Source: Candidatus Poseidoniaceae archaeon (GTDB lineage Archaea; Thermoplasmatota; Poseidoniia; Poseidoniales; Poseidoniaceae). From it: a stretch of DNA of 64,000 nucleotides. The translations under genes were made by a program, and so were the position numbers. The notes beneath the pieces are model-generated. The model worked only from the letters and a program-made list of their open reading frames with translations. It had not been told where the DNA came from and searched no databases. This document shows, one piece after another, positions 44,772-52,887 of the stretch (its first letter is position 1; the number at the start of each line of letters is the position of its first letter). The stretch covers positions 1 through 64,000 of the forward strand of contig CASIBY010000011.1 of assembly GCA_949373095.1 (NCBI GenBank), in the 5' to 3' direction.

Positions 44772-45767
44772 TCACTCGGAGTTCTCTTTTGAGGGTCGAA
44801 CAACGACAGCGAGGCAGAGTGCTAGAGTAGACAAAACGAAGGTCATGCCTGGTGTTTCCAGAGGGTCACTATCACCCAGGCCGTCATTTTCGAGTACTTC
44901 TCTAAGGTCTGCAGTGAAGTCTGGAACCTTCCAATTGTCTCCCGTCCAAACGACGAGCGGCTGACGATTTTCATTGATGATATAGGTAATGGTTGAGTGG
45001 CCGACATTGAAATCCTCACTGACTTCTTCCACGCAGGAGGTTCTGTCCCCTCCATCCCATGTATAGCCGTCATCACACATGCAGTGCAGACCTTCTCCTG
45101 TTCCCATTTCCCAGCCATGACCGCTGCATACCTCTTCGGTAGAATTCTTCACTGGGGCTGGAATATCCGACGCATTCACAATTGAAGGGGCCCAAGCAAG
45201 ATGCTTTGGTTCCACAATACCATCCATCCCAACAGGGGAAGTGTCCCAGGTCGCATTGGTAGAGTTCCATTCATAGAGGCTCCACCACCAAGAACTATCT
45301 GCTGGAGCATCTTCATCTCCAAGAGAAGTCATGTAATGGCCATACGATGAGTCAGCGATCGTAACATTGACGCCTGCATCGTTGAGTGCACCTTTCGTGA
45401 TTTGGTATCCATCAAAGGTGTCAATACTTGTTTGAACTTCTGTTCCATTGTTCCACATAATGGTCATACTTGCTTCACCTTCGACGAGTGGTGCGGAGAG
45501 ATTAGAGCGATTGAGGCTTGAGGGCATCCAAGCAATATGTTGGTTTTCTCGAAGCGCATCGATGTCGTCAATGCCAACTTGTGAGGCTGCCCAGAGGTTG
45601 GTTGATTGATTCCAAACATTAAGTTCCCAATACCATGAATCCCCTGGTGCTTCCTCGCCACCGATTCCAGTGACATAATGTCCGTATTGTGACATTGATG
45701 CGTTGATCTCAATTTGATGTTGATTCGCTAGGGTTTCAGTTAGCGTCCAACCTGAAAGGCCGAACAT
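44772..45767 (-). CDS. C-terminal extension of a SCO1-type protein: two DUF4430-like repeats, EGF-like module, membrane anchor
   Basis: An intact open frame of 331 residues that begins MFGLSGWTLTETLANQH, the end of the SCO1 domain encoded upstream in another frame. Two repeats have the pattern YGHYVTGIGGEEAPGDSWYWELNVWN and YGHYMTSLGDEDAPADSSWWW, like DUF4430/cobalamin-binding-type modules. A cysteine cluster (CSGHG..LHCMCDDGYTWDGG..C) looks like an EGF-like fold. A final helix (MTFVLSTLALCLAVVV) anchors the protein. The combination is unusual. Function may be in extracellular copper or cofactor handling for the adjacent oxidase, which is inference. Confidence 0.7.
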   Translation of the reverse strand: MFGLSGWTLTETLANQHQIEINASMSQYGHYVTGIGGEEAPGDSWYWELNVWNQSTNLWAASQVGIDDIDALRENQHIAWMPSSLNRSNLSAPLVEGEASMTIMWNNGTEVQTSIDTFDGYQITKGALNDAGVNVTIADSSYGHYMTSLGDEDAPADSSWWWSLYEWNSTNATWDTSPVGMDGIVEPKHLAWAPSIVNASDIPAPVKNSTEEVCSGHGWEMGTGEGLHCMCDDGYTWDGGDRTSCVEEVSEDFNVGHSTITYIINENRQPLVVWTGDNWKVPDFTADLREVLENDGLGDSDPLETPGMTFVLSTLALCLAVVVRPSKENSE

Positions 45768-46283
45768 GTGAGCGGAAGCATTTCCAGCTTGTGTTCACGA
45801 CGGTTACAGAGGCTTCACCGGGGTGGTAATCCATTACGTGAGCATCGATGACGCTCTCTTGAACAACCACACCAAAAGTCTTCCAGACCGGAGCCAACTC
45901 TTCAGCTGGTTCCTGTAAGGTGAGGCCATTCTACTCCATGAATCCCGGTAAAATCTTTGAGGCGTTCAGGAGAATCATATCGCGGGTCAACGGTAATGGA
46001 AATGAAGGTGACATCGTCTTTTTCGGTGTCTGTGAGTTCCCCATCAACACTTTTCAACAAGCTGAGTGATAACCGGACATACGTCTGGGCATCGGGTGAA
46101 GATAAAAGCAACAACTGTTACCTCATTGCTATCTTCATAGAACGAGAACTCATCCCCCATCTGGTCGGTGAGTACAAAGTCTTCAACAGGGCTTCGAGCG
46201 AGTTTGCTGCCTTTGTAGGCAGCAGCTGGCATAAGCAAGAGACAAGTAAGTAGAAGCGCCAATAAGGTCCGGTTAGTGTTCAT
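45768..46283 (-). pseudogene. SCO1/SenC copper chaperone domain, frameshifted (upstream part of the same gene)
   Basis: ATG 46283 starts MNTNRTLLALLLTCLLLMPA, an export signal, and lies 11 bp after the subunit IV gene. The SCO1 thioredoxin fold follows: VVAFIFTRCPDVCPVITQ with the copper-binding CxxxC, then in the next frame VDGELTDTEKDDVTFISITVDPRYDSPERLKDF. Frames change near 46075, 45905 and 45797. The late conserved His is in HVMDYHPGEASVTVVN. SCO1 delivers copper to the CuA site of subunit II, which fits the operon. The shifts look like base-calling errors since each continuation is conserved. Confidence 0.75.
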
Positions 46284-46294
46284 TGAAAACCCTC

Positions 46295-46671
46295 TCAACG
46301 GTTTGTTGCATAATCGGATGAAAGTGGTGTGCACCATGCTGGAAGTCCTGTGACTCCCTCAGGGTTGGACAAACCAATCCCCCAAAGCATAAGCAAAACG
46401 AAGATTACCCGGGAACAATGCAGTTCTCGTATAAATTCGAGGATCACCCTTCAAGTGCATGAAATAAGCTGAGATCCCGTATCCTTTGACGATTCCAACA
46501 CCGATGAGGATGGCCCATACTGCTTTCAGAGGGGATGCCAGAGAAAAAGACCGCTGCGACTTCAAACAATGTGAAGACCATGAGGACAATAAAGTTCCAA
46601 AAGTAGATGTCCTTTCCAAGCAATCCGTCAAAGATGTTTTCAATAATTCCGTGTGTTTCGTGTTCTCCCAT
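46295..46671 (-). CDS. Cytochrome c oxidase subunit IV-like protein, two frameshifts
   Basis: ATG 46671 follows the subunit I/III fusion by 9 bp with a GAGGTGA ribosome site overlapping its stop. The first frame reads MGEHETHGIIENIFDGLLGK and a helix (YFWNFIVLMVFTLFEVAAVF). After a shift near 46530 it continues PLKAVWAILIGVGIVKGYGISAYFMHLKGDP, and after a shift near 46395 VIFVLLMLWGIGLSNPEG. Three helices and the YFMHLKGD motif match the small subunit IV (CtaF/COX4-like) of caa3-type oxidases. About 120 residues when repaired. Confidence 0.8.
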
Positions 46672-46680
46672 GTTCTCACC

Positions 46681-49600
46681 TCAATACAAGTAGAAGGCTG
46701 GGAAGATAACGACCCACGCCAAATCAACAAAGTGCCAGTACAAGCCAAAGTATTCGATACCCTGGGCGTTGTCCTCATTAAACTCAACCGTGTCCGCTTT
46801 GAACACAAGGTAGAGCATGACCAAAAGGCCGATGAAGACGTGGAGGCCGTGAGCCCCGGTAGATACGTAAAAGATGCTACCTGCTTGGGTTCCGATGGTA
46901 AATCCTTCAGCAACCAAGTGGCTCCATTCAATCAACTTCAGAACGATAAACATTGAACCGAGTAAGAGAGTTGCTAAGAGGTAGTTTCGGACAGCGGCTT
47001 TCTTAGTTGGCATGAGTTTGCCCATAAAGCCGGTTGGAGCTTCCCAGTTGGCATTCTTAGCCGTCTTCAAGGCGAGGACGATGGTGTACGATGACACGAT
47101 GAGTGCAAAGGTGTTGATCGCTCCAGGAAGGAGAGTCATGAAGTCACCCTGTCCACCTAATCCTCCGAGTTCTGCACCGTCTGGGCGAAGGAAGTCGGAT
47201 GCGGTCAACATGTCAACTTGTTCACAGTTTCCTGCTTCTACTTGCCACCCTGTGCACCACTCGGTACGCATGCGGAGGTAGGAGGAAAAGAAGGTGGCGA
47301 ACACCATGATTTCAGACATGATGAAGACCCACAAACCTGCTTTGCGAATGTGCTGGCCTTCAAATGGTGCTGAGGTTGCAATCTGTTCTCCATTGCCGAT
47401 GAACGGCAGGTCTTCTCTCCACCAGTTTGAAACACCCAGTACGATAACGAGTAATCCAAACATGCTGAGTCCAAGTCCGCCTAATTCGGCTTCATTACCT
47501 GAGAGCATGTCGCTTAGTGTAGCTTGGAATTCAGGGAATCCCATCAAGAACAACATGATACCAAGTGCGAAAACGATCGGTGAACCTGACCCGTGATGTT
47601 CATGGTCATCTCCTCCATAAATGGAAGCCCCGTGACTCTCGTCTTCTTCAGGTTGTATTGAGTTGACGAAACCACCAAGGCCGATGAAACTGGCATAGGT
47701 GACACACATCAAGAGAATTGTAATTCCGGCAGTTCTCCAGGTGAGGTAGGAAAGGTGTGCTTCAACTTCATGATGGTGTGCATCGTCCTTTATGTCTTTG
47801 AGAGAGTCCTTGTTGGCCTTGAGGGCAGCAATTTCTTCGGTCGATGCATTGTTTGCTTTCGCATTCTCATAGCTGAGTTTTGCATCTTCGTAGTCGTGCT
47901 TTGCATCATCATACTCGTGCACGGCTTCTTCGTAGGCATGGTGCCTCATGTTGGCTACACCAACTCCCATGGTAGCAAAGGCAAGAATACCAATGACGAG
48001 GAAGGTACTGCCCATCAAGACAGCTCGCATCCAGATGCTGTTTTCCACGTGCGCTTCTCCGCTACTCATTCTTCTCCCTCCAGCTTGCCGACGACCGATT
48101 CCTTTCGGCTCGGCTTTCAGCAGTTTGTCAATGAGTTTTTCACCCGTATCGGGCTTGTGATGTCCGTAGCGTTCGTTCATGTCACCTTGTACGGGGTCCT
48201 CGTGGAACGACGGAGTAGGTGGGGGCGAGGTAGTGGACCATTCGAGTGACCATCCGCCCCACGGGTCTTTGCCCACGGGTTCTCCTCGGCGAGAGGAGTA
48301 GATGATGTTCCAAAGCAGGAGGATTTGGCTCAGGCCGAAGATGAATGCAAAGGTCGACACAGCCATGTTGTACTCCGCAAATCCAGATTCAACAGTGTAA
48401 CTGTGGGTACGTCGGGGCATGCCCATGATTCCAAGAGCGTGCATTGGCCAGAACGCTGCGTTGTACGATGCAAAGCCAACGAGGAAATGCCAAAGACCCA
48501 GGGTCTCGTTCATCTTACGGCCTGTGGCCTTAGGGAACCAGTAGTAAATTCCGGAAAACAGTGCGAAGACAGTTCCGCCGATGAAGACGTAGTGGAAGTG
48601 AGCTACGACGAAGTACGAATCGTGGAAGTGAATGTCCATACCAGAAACAGGGAAGAACATTCCAGATATTCCACCTAGCGTGAACGTCACGATGAAGCCC
48701 AGTGACCAAAGCGTGTGGGTCTTCATTACCAACGAACCGCCCCACAGGGTAGCAAGCCAATTGAAGATTTTAGCACCCGTTGGTATCGCTACGAACATAG
48801 TAGTGATCATGAAGACGGCTCTCCAGAACGGGTCCATACCCGATGTGAGCATGTGGTGCCCCCATACTACGAATCCAACGATTCCAATACCGGCCATGGC
48901 GAAAACCATCGACTTGTATCCAAAGATCGAACGGCGAGCAGAAGTCGCAAGAACCTCAGATACAATACCGAAGGCAGGTACAATCACCACGTAGACTTCT
49001 GGATGACCGAAGAACCAGAACAAATGCTGGAAGAGCAGTGGATCTCCACCTGCTACGAAGAAGGTGGTTCCAATGGTGTGGTCAAAGAGCAAGAAGGCGA
49101 CGCCAATGATAAAGGCTGGAAGTGACATATAGAGCATAAACACGCTGATGAAGACCGACCATGAGAAGAGCGGCATTTTCATCCATGTAACTCCCTTTGC
49201 ACGCATGGTGAATACGGTCGTGATGAAGTTTACACCCCCGAGTGTTGAGGATGCACCAAGCATGAGGACACCTGAGATAAACGCCGTAGTTCCTGGGTTT
49301 GAACCATAATTCGCAAGTTCAGCACCCAGGTTCGATTCCGTAAGTGAAGAGTAAGGAGGGTACATGACCCATGTGATATCAGCAGCTTCTCCAGACCAGA
49401 TTCCAGTAAAGATGAGTGGTGTTGAGAAGACGAGGAGCCAAAGTCCCATAGCGTTGATTCTTGGGAACGCCAAGTCCTTTGCTCCGATTTGCAGAGGAAG
49501 GACATAATTCATGAATCCAGCAATCATTGGCATGGCGGCAAGGAAAATCATAGTTGTTCCGTGAAGTGTGAAGTAAGAATTGTATTCATCATAGGTGAGG

Positions 49601-50403
49601 AAATCGTTCTCAGGCACAGCGAGTTGTATTCGGAACAAGAGAGCAAGGAGGCCTCCAACAAGGAAGAAGAAGAATCCGAACAAGAAGTACATGATTCCGA
49701 CTTGCTTGTGGTCTGTCGTGGTGAGCCACGGCTTGAGGAAGTCCCAGAACCGCTGCATGGTGAACGTATCCGGTGAGCGTCGGTAAAAGACCCAGAGAAT
49801 TCCAACAAAGATGAGTCCAACGGCAAGGCCGATGGCGGTGATGAAGATGACCAGAGCGCTTGCACTTGGGGCAAGTGCTCCAGCGTTGATTCCAGCAATG
49901 GAAACGCTTGCTTCATTCCAATAGTCTCCTCCGGAGCCTGCACCACCGTTTACAGCGTTTCCGTAAATGGTCATCTCAACGTTTTCATCATCAGCTGCAG
50001 GAGCTGTCCATTCAAACGTCCATGAGCGGACAGTGTTTGCTTCCGTGGTGTGGGTAAGTCCACCGTCCATCTCTTGTCCAAGCGTGTTGGGGATAGCAAC
50101 AATACTTCCGTGGGTTGTCAAAATTCGATATCCTCCAGCTCGTCCGTTCCAGTCGTCGCCACCGCCGTCATGGAGTTCCATGACATCGTTGATGACGGTC
50201 ACGGTGAAGGTGTAGGTTTCACTGGCGTTGTATACTTCAGGAAGCCCATCGACAACGACGCTTGTATCCGGTGAGGCTCCTCCGTGACAAGAACAACCTT
50301 GGTCACCAGCAGAACCGATTCCTGATGGAATGGCAGTAAATTGTGGTGTTGCAACGAGCGCAAGGAGAAGGACCCCCAATATGATTGAAACTCGCGCACG
50401 CAT
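46681..50403 (-). CDS. Fused cytochrome c oxidase subunits I and III with N-terminal CxCH domain
   Basis: A 1240-residue fusion. Residues 1-24 are a signal, and C37, C39, H40 (GCSCHGG) begin a choice-of-anchor V/reeler-like beta domain up to about 175, anchored by a helix (180-205). The subunit I core has H281 (heme a), FFGHPEVYVVIVPAFG (H467 and Y471 at CuB), GHHML (H516, H517) and HFHYVFIGG (H602, H604). It lacks the cysteine-bearing variants of B-type enzymes, so I read it as A-type. A charged linker with a coiled coil (about 820-875) precedes a subunit III-like domain (about 1015-1240, ending HFVDLAWVVIFPAFYLY). The start overlaps the subunit II stop by one base. Confidence 0.93.
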   Translation of the reverse strand: MRARVSIILGVLLLALVATPQFTAIPSGIGSAGDQGCSCHGGASPDTSVVVDGLPEVYNASETYTFTVTVINDVMELHDGGGDDWNGRAGGYRILTTHGSIVAIPNTLGQEMDGGLTHTTEANTVRSWTFEWTAPAADDENVEMTIYGNAVNGGAGSGGDYWNEASVSIAGINAGALAPSASALVIFITAIGLAVGLIFVGILWVFYRRSPDTFTMQRFWDFLKPWLTTTDHKQVGIMYFLFGFFFFLVGGLLALLFRIQLAVPENDFLTYDEYNSYFTLHGTTMIFLAAMPMIAGFMNYVLPLQIGAKDLAFPRINAMGLWLLVFSTPLIFTGIWSGEAADITWVMYPPYSSLTESNLGAELANYGSNPGTTAFISGVLMLGASSTLGGVNFITTVFTMRAKGVTWMKMPLFSWSVFISVFMLYMSLPAFIIGVAFLLFDHTIGTTFFVAGGDPLLFQHLFWFFGHPEVYVVIVPAFGIVSEVLATSARRSIFGYKSMVFAMAGIGIVGFVVWGHHMLTSGMDPFWRAVFMITTMFVAIPTGAKIFNWLATLWGGSLVMKTHTLWSLGFIVTFTLGGISGMFFPVSGMDIHFHDSYFVVAHFHYVFIGGTVFALFSGIYYWFPKATGRKMNETLGLWHFLVGFASYNAAFWPMHALGIMGMPRRTHSYTVESGFAEYNMAVSTFAFIFGLSQILLLWNIIYSSRRGEPVGKDPWGGWSLEWSTTSPPPTPSFHEDPVQGDMNERYGHHKPDTGEKLIDKLLKAEPKGIGRRQAGGRRMSSGEAHVENSIWMRAVLMGSTFLVIGILAFATMGVGVANMRHHAYEEAVHEYDDAKHDYEDAKLSYENAKANNASTEEIAALKANKDSLKDIKDDAHHHEVEAHLSYLTWRTAGITILLMCVTYASFIGLGGFVNSIQPEEDESHGASIYGGDDHEHHGSGSPIVFALGIMLFLMGFPEFQATLSDMLSGNEAELGGLGLSMFGLLVIVLGVSNWWREDLPFIGNGEQIATSAPFEGQHIRKAGLWVFIMSEIMVFATFFSSYLRMRTEWCTGWQVEAGNCEQVDMLTASDFLRPDGAELGGLGGQGDFMTLLPGAINTFALIVSSYTIVLALKTAKNANWEAPTGFMGKLMPTKKAAVRNYLLATLLLGSMFIVLKLIEWSHLVAEGFTIGTQAGSIFYVSTGAHGLHVFIGLLVMLYLVFKADTVEFNEDNAQGIEYFGLYWHFVDLAWVVIFPAFYLY

Positions 50404-51407
50404 CAGTAGTCATCTCCGTTTTCAGAATTTCCGGTCTTCAATACACCGGTGTCTTCGTAGCAATCATTACCTTCTGCAGCGACAATTTTGACATCACCTG
50501 TCATGTAAGCATGTTGATTTCCGCAGTATTCTGCACATTTGATGGGGAACATTCCAGGGTCATCAGGCATAACGGTCATCCATGTACCCTCTGCGTGGCC
50601 AGGAACCAAATCTTCTTTGACACCCCACTCAGGGAGCCAGAATGAATGCTGAACTCCGACATAATTTGGGTTTGATTCGTCGCTAGGTAGTGATTTCATG
50701 TTGAATACAACGAATGTGTCACAAGGTAGAATCATGGGTTCATTTGCTGCGGATGAGAATTTGTGATCCACGGGGATGTGCATCCAGGTGTGAAGGACAT
50801 CTCCGTCTGCGTTAGTCACCTCAATGAATGAGTAGTATGTTGGATTAAAATAATCAATTCCACTGTTTTCTTCTCTCGGATCAAGTTCCAAGGAAGAGGT
50901 GAGTTGGTCAAGGGCATAGTCGCTTGCAACTCCCTCTACGGTGACGGTGACATTGGTCGCTTCTGAACCGCTGGCGTTGACGTAAAGGTTGCCCAGATTT
51001 AACCAGTCAACGTTGATTGAGGTAAGTGCTTCATCGTCTTCCCACGTAAGGCTGTCTTCGTATTCAAAGTCCCAAAACCATTGTTTTCCAGTGATTTTCA
51101 TGTTGTGTGCTTTATCATCATCAGGGATGACCCATACTGCGGCGTTTGAGGACACTGCGAGGACAATAAGCCACAAAACGATGACAGTTGGCGCGAGGTA
51201 AAACACGATTTCCAAAGGTGTATTGTGCCTGTCGACTGGGAATGACCCCACTTCAATATGGTCAATGTCAGTCGTATCTGGCTCAACCCCGTCGCGGTAT
51301 CGCAGCATAGCGAGGAACATCCACCCGAAGGTCACAATTCCAACGAGAATTGACCAAAACATGAATTTATCATAAAGAACAGAGAATACCGTATCTTCCG
51401 CGACCAT
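50403..51407 (-). CDS. coxB: Cytochrome c oxidase subunit II
   Basis: About 334 residues from ATG 51407 (MVAEDT); the frame opens nine codons earlier at 51434. Two membrane helices (FMFWSILVGIVTFGWMFLA, EIVFYLAPTVIVLWLIVL) are followed by a cupredoxin domain. The CuA site is complete: YVGVQHSFWLP and CAEYCGNQHAYM (C-x3-C-x3-H-x2-M). A region of about 80 residues between KQWFWDFEYEDS and the CuA strands is longer than in compact bacterial forms. It is first in the oxidase operon, with an AAGGTGA ribosome site five bases before the ATG. Confidence 0.96.
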   Translation of the reverse strand: MVAEDTVFSVLYDKFMFWSILVGIVTFGWMFLAMLRYRDGVEPDTTDIDHIEVGSFPVDRHNTPLEIVFYLAPTVIVLWLIVLAVSSNAAVWVIPDDDKAHNMKITGKQWFWDFEYEDSLTWEDDEALTSINVDWLNLGNLYVNASGSEATNVTVTVEGVASDYALDQLTSSLELDPREENSGIDYFNPTYYSFIEVTNADGDVLHTWMHIPVDHKFSSAANEPMILPCDTFVVFNMKSLPSDESNPNYVGVQHSFWLPEWGVKEDLVPGHAEGTWMTVMPDDPGMFPIKCAEYCGNQHAYMTGDVKIVAAEGNDCYEDTGVLKTGNSENGDDY

Positions 51408-51421
51408 GGAATCACCTTGAT

Positions 51422-51435
51422 TATGCGGCCGCATA
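51422..51435. promoter_or_regulatory. 14-bp perfect palindrome upstream of coxB
   Basis: TATGCGGCCGCATA is fully self-complementary and lies 15 bp upstream of the coxB ATG. It could be an operator for the oxidase operon or a chance restriction-site-like palindrome. No second copy was noticed in the window. Confidence 0.3.
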
Positions 51436-51620
51436 GCCCCTCCTTAAGCGTTTGTTGCAAGGGACTAGAAGCACCCCTTCTTTCCATATCCCTCGCGCGG
51501 CTCACCAGCCTTCCGTTTCGCGTATTTTTTGATATGAAACACAAAAAAAGAGTCACAACAAGAGGGGGTGGACCCACGCTGCCAGGAGACAATAAAAAGC
51601 CGGCCGGAAAGTGAGCAGAT

Positions 51621-51941
51621 ATGGACGTCGGGACCTGTCTGATTCAGACTCTCGATGGAGCTCTTTTGATGGAGGTCGAAATTCAACCCGGTTCATCCCA
51701 ACAGGGAGTCACTGGTTTCAATGAATGGCGATCACGATTGGTCATTTCGGTGAAGGCTGAGGCAAAGCAGGGACAAGCTAATCGCGCAGTTATCCATGTC
51801 ATCGCTCAGCAGTTTCATCTAAGAACATCTGATGTGACTGTAGTAACAGGTCACCGTTCACGTAAGAAACGCTTGCGGCTTGAATCGCTTGCTCTTGCTG
51901 ACCTTTTGGTACGACTCAACGAAGTTTTGGAGGGCGGTTGA
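51621..51941 (+). CDS. DUF167 (YggU) family protein
   Basis: A 106-residue protein. The family core VEIQPGSSQQGVTGFNEWRSRLVISVKAEAKQGQANRAVI is recognisable, followed by IAQQFHLRTSDVTVVTGHRSRKKRLRLES. Members are small alpha/beta proteins of unknown role, found in bacteria, archaea and eukaryotes. It overlaps the following Toprim gene by 1-4 bp, so the pair is very likely cotranscribed. It is divergent from the oxidase operon. Confidence 0.9.
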   Translation: MDVGTCLIQTLDGALLMEVEIQPGSSQQGVTGFNEWRSRLVISVKAEAKQGQANRAVIHVIAQQFHLRTSDVTVVTGHRSRKKRLRLESLALADLLVRLNEVLEGG

Positions 51942-52432
51942 TGGACGATGACTCCTTTCATGGTTTCCGCAGGGGTTCTGCAAATGCCGAACAACGCTGG
52001 TGGGATGCTGCTCGGGCGCTTGCAGAGGCACGCCAGCGCAATCGCACCCATAATTGTGCAATTCTAGTGGAAGGTCTTCGTGACCGCAGGACATTGGTTC
52101 GTCTCGGGTTCACGGGTCCGATAGAACTTCTCAATCGTGGCTGGAGCGTGGACAATGTACTGGTGTATTTGGTTGATACATACGGAAGAAGGCATGATGA
52201 CGACAACGGACCGACTATCATGGTATTGATGGATTGGGACCGTACGGGTGGGCGGCTTCAAAATACATGTCGTCGTAATCTTGAATCACTGGATGTATCC
52301 TTTGATGAATCGCTGCATAGAACGCTCCTTCGTTGCTTAAAACCGGAGACAAAAACCGTTGAGGGGATTTCTGGGTTAACAGATGTACTAAGGCCTATCA
52401 TCGATCAGTTGGACGAGGGTTCACTGGACTGA
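51941..52432 (+). CDS. Toprim-domain protein, RNase M5-like
   Basis: About 163 residues. The Toprim fold shows the catalytic Glu motif ILVEGLRDRRTLVRLGFTGPI and the Asp pair in IMVLMDWDRTGGRL. Toprim domains of this single-domain form act as nucleases or primase-related enzymes; the closest general type is RNase M5/small Toprim proteins. The N-terminus (WWDAARALAEARQRNRTHN) is helical and basic. It shares its start with the DUF167 stop. Its end overlaps the Lrp gene by 28 bp on the other strand. Confidence 0.8.
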   Translation: MDDDSFHGFRRGSANAEQRWWDAARALAEARQRNRTHNCAILVEGLRDRRTLVRLGFTGPIELLNRGWSVDNVLVYLVDTYGRRHDDDNGPTIMVLMDWDRTGGRLQNTCRRNLESLDVSFDESLHRTLLRCLKPETKTVEGISGLTDVLRPIIDQLDEGSLD

Positions 52433-52887
52433 GCGGGTTGAGGTAGAGGGTCTTCTTTGACGGTATTGAGGACAACATGTGTGAAAGAGCGGTCAACGCC
52501 ATCAAGCGTAAACACCGTCTTTGTTAAATTGTCTAAGTCTTCACGATCTTTGACTCTTGCAAGAACCATTGAATCCCAATCACCGGTGACGTCGTAAACA
52601 GCAAAGACGCGTGGGTCAGCAGCGATTTTCTGTTGGACATCAATCACGCGCCCCTTGGCGATTCTTAGACCAGCCATAATGGTCATGGTCCACCCGATCT
52701 TTTCTGGGTTGAGGACGGCGGAGTAACCCGAAATTACTCCTTCTTCTTCCAAGCGCTTGATGCGATTTGTAACGGTCCCTTGAGCTACGCCAAGTTTGCG
52801 CGCAAGTTGCCGTTGGCTTTGGCGAGCATCGGTGTTGAGTAGGGAGAGTAAGTTCCGGTCGGTCTCATCCAAATCCATGGTCATCAA
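52405..52887 (-). CDS. Lrp/AsnC-family transcription regulator
   Basis: About 157-160 residues; ATG 52887, 52884 or 52878 could serve as the start. The HTH (DRNLLSLLNTDARQSQRQLARKLGVAQGTVTNRIKRLEEEGVI) is followed by an effector (RAM) domain with VFAVYDVTGDWDSMVLARVKDREDLDNL. Such proteins form octamers and respond to amino acids or related small molecules. It overlaps the upstream membrane protein gene by 4 bp, suggesting a shared transcript. Confidence 0.93.
   Translation of the reverse strand: MMTMDLDETDRNLLSLLNTDARQSQRQLARKLGVAQGTVTNRIKRLEEEGVISGYSAVLNPEKIGWTMTIMAGLRIAKGRVIDVQQKIAADPRVFAVYDVTGDWDSMVLARVKDREDLDNLTKTVFTLDGVDRSFTHVVLNTVKEDPLPQPAQSSEPSSN

Noticed and set aside
46359-46931. 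Single 190-residue minus-strand open frame
   Set aside because: Its first part is out of frame within the oxidase fusion; only its end belongs to the shifted subunit IV gene.
50286-50295. Canonical cytochrome c heme site (CxxCH) in the oxidase fusion
   Set aside because: The sequence is CSCH, with one residue between the cysteines; it fits a choice-of-anchor domain and heme binding is unproven.
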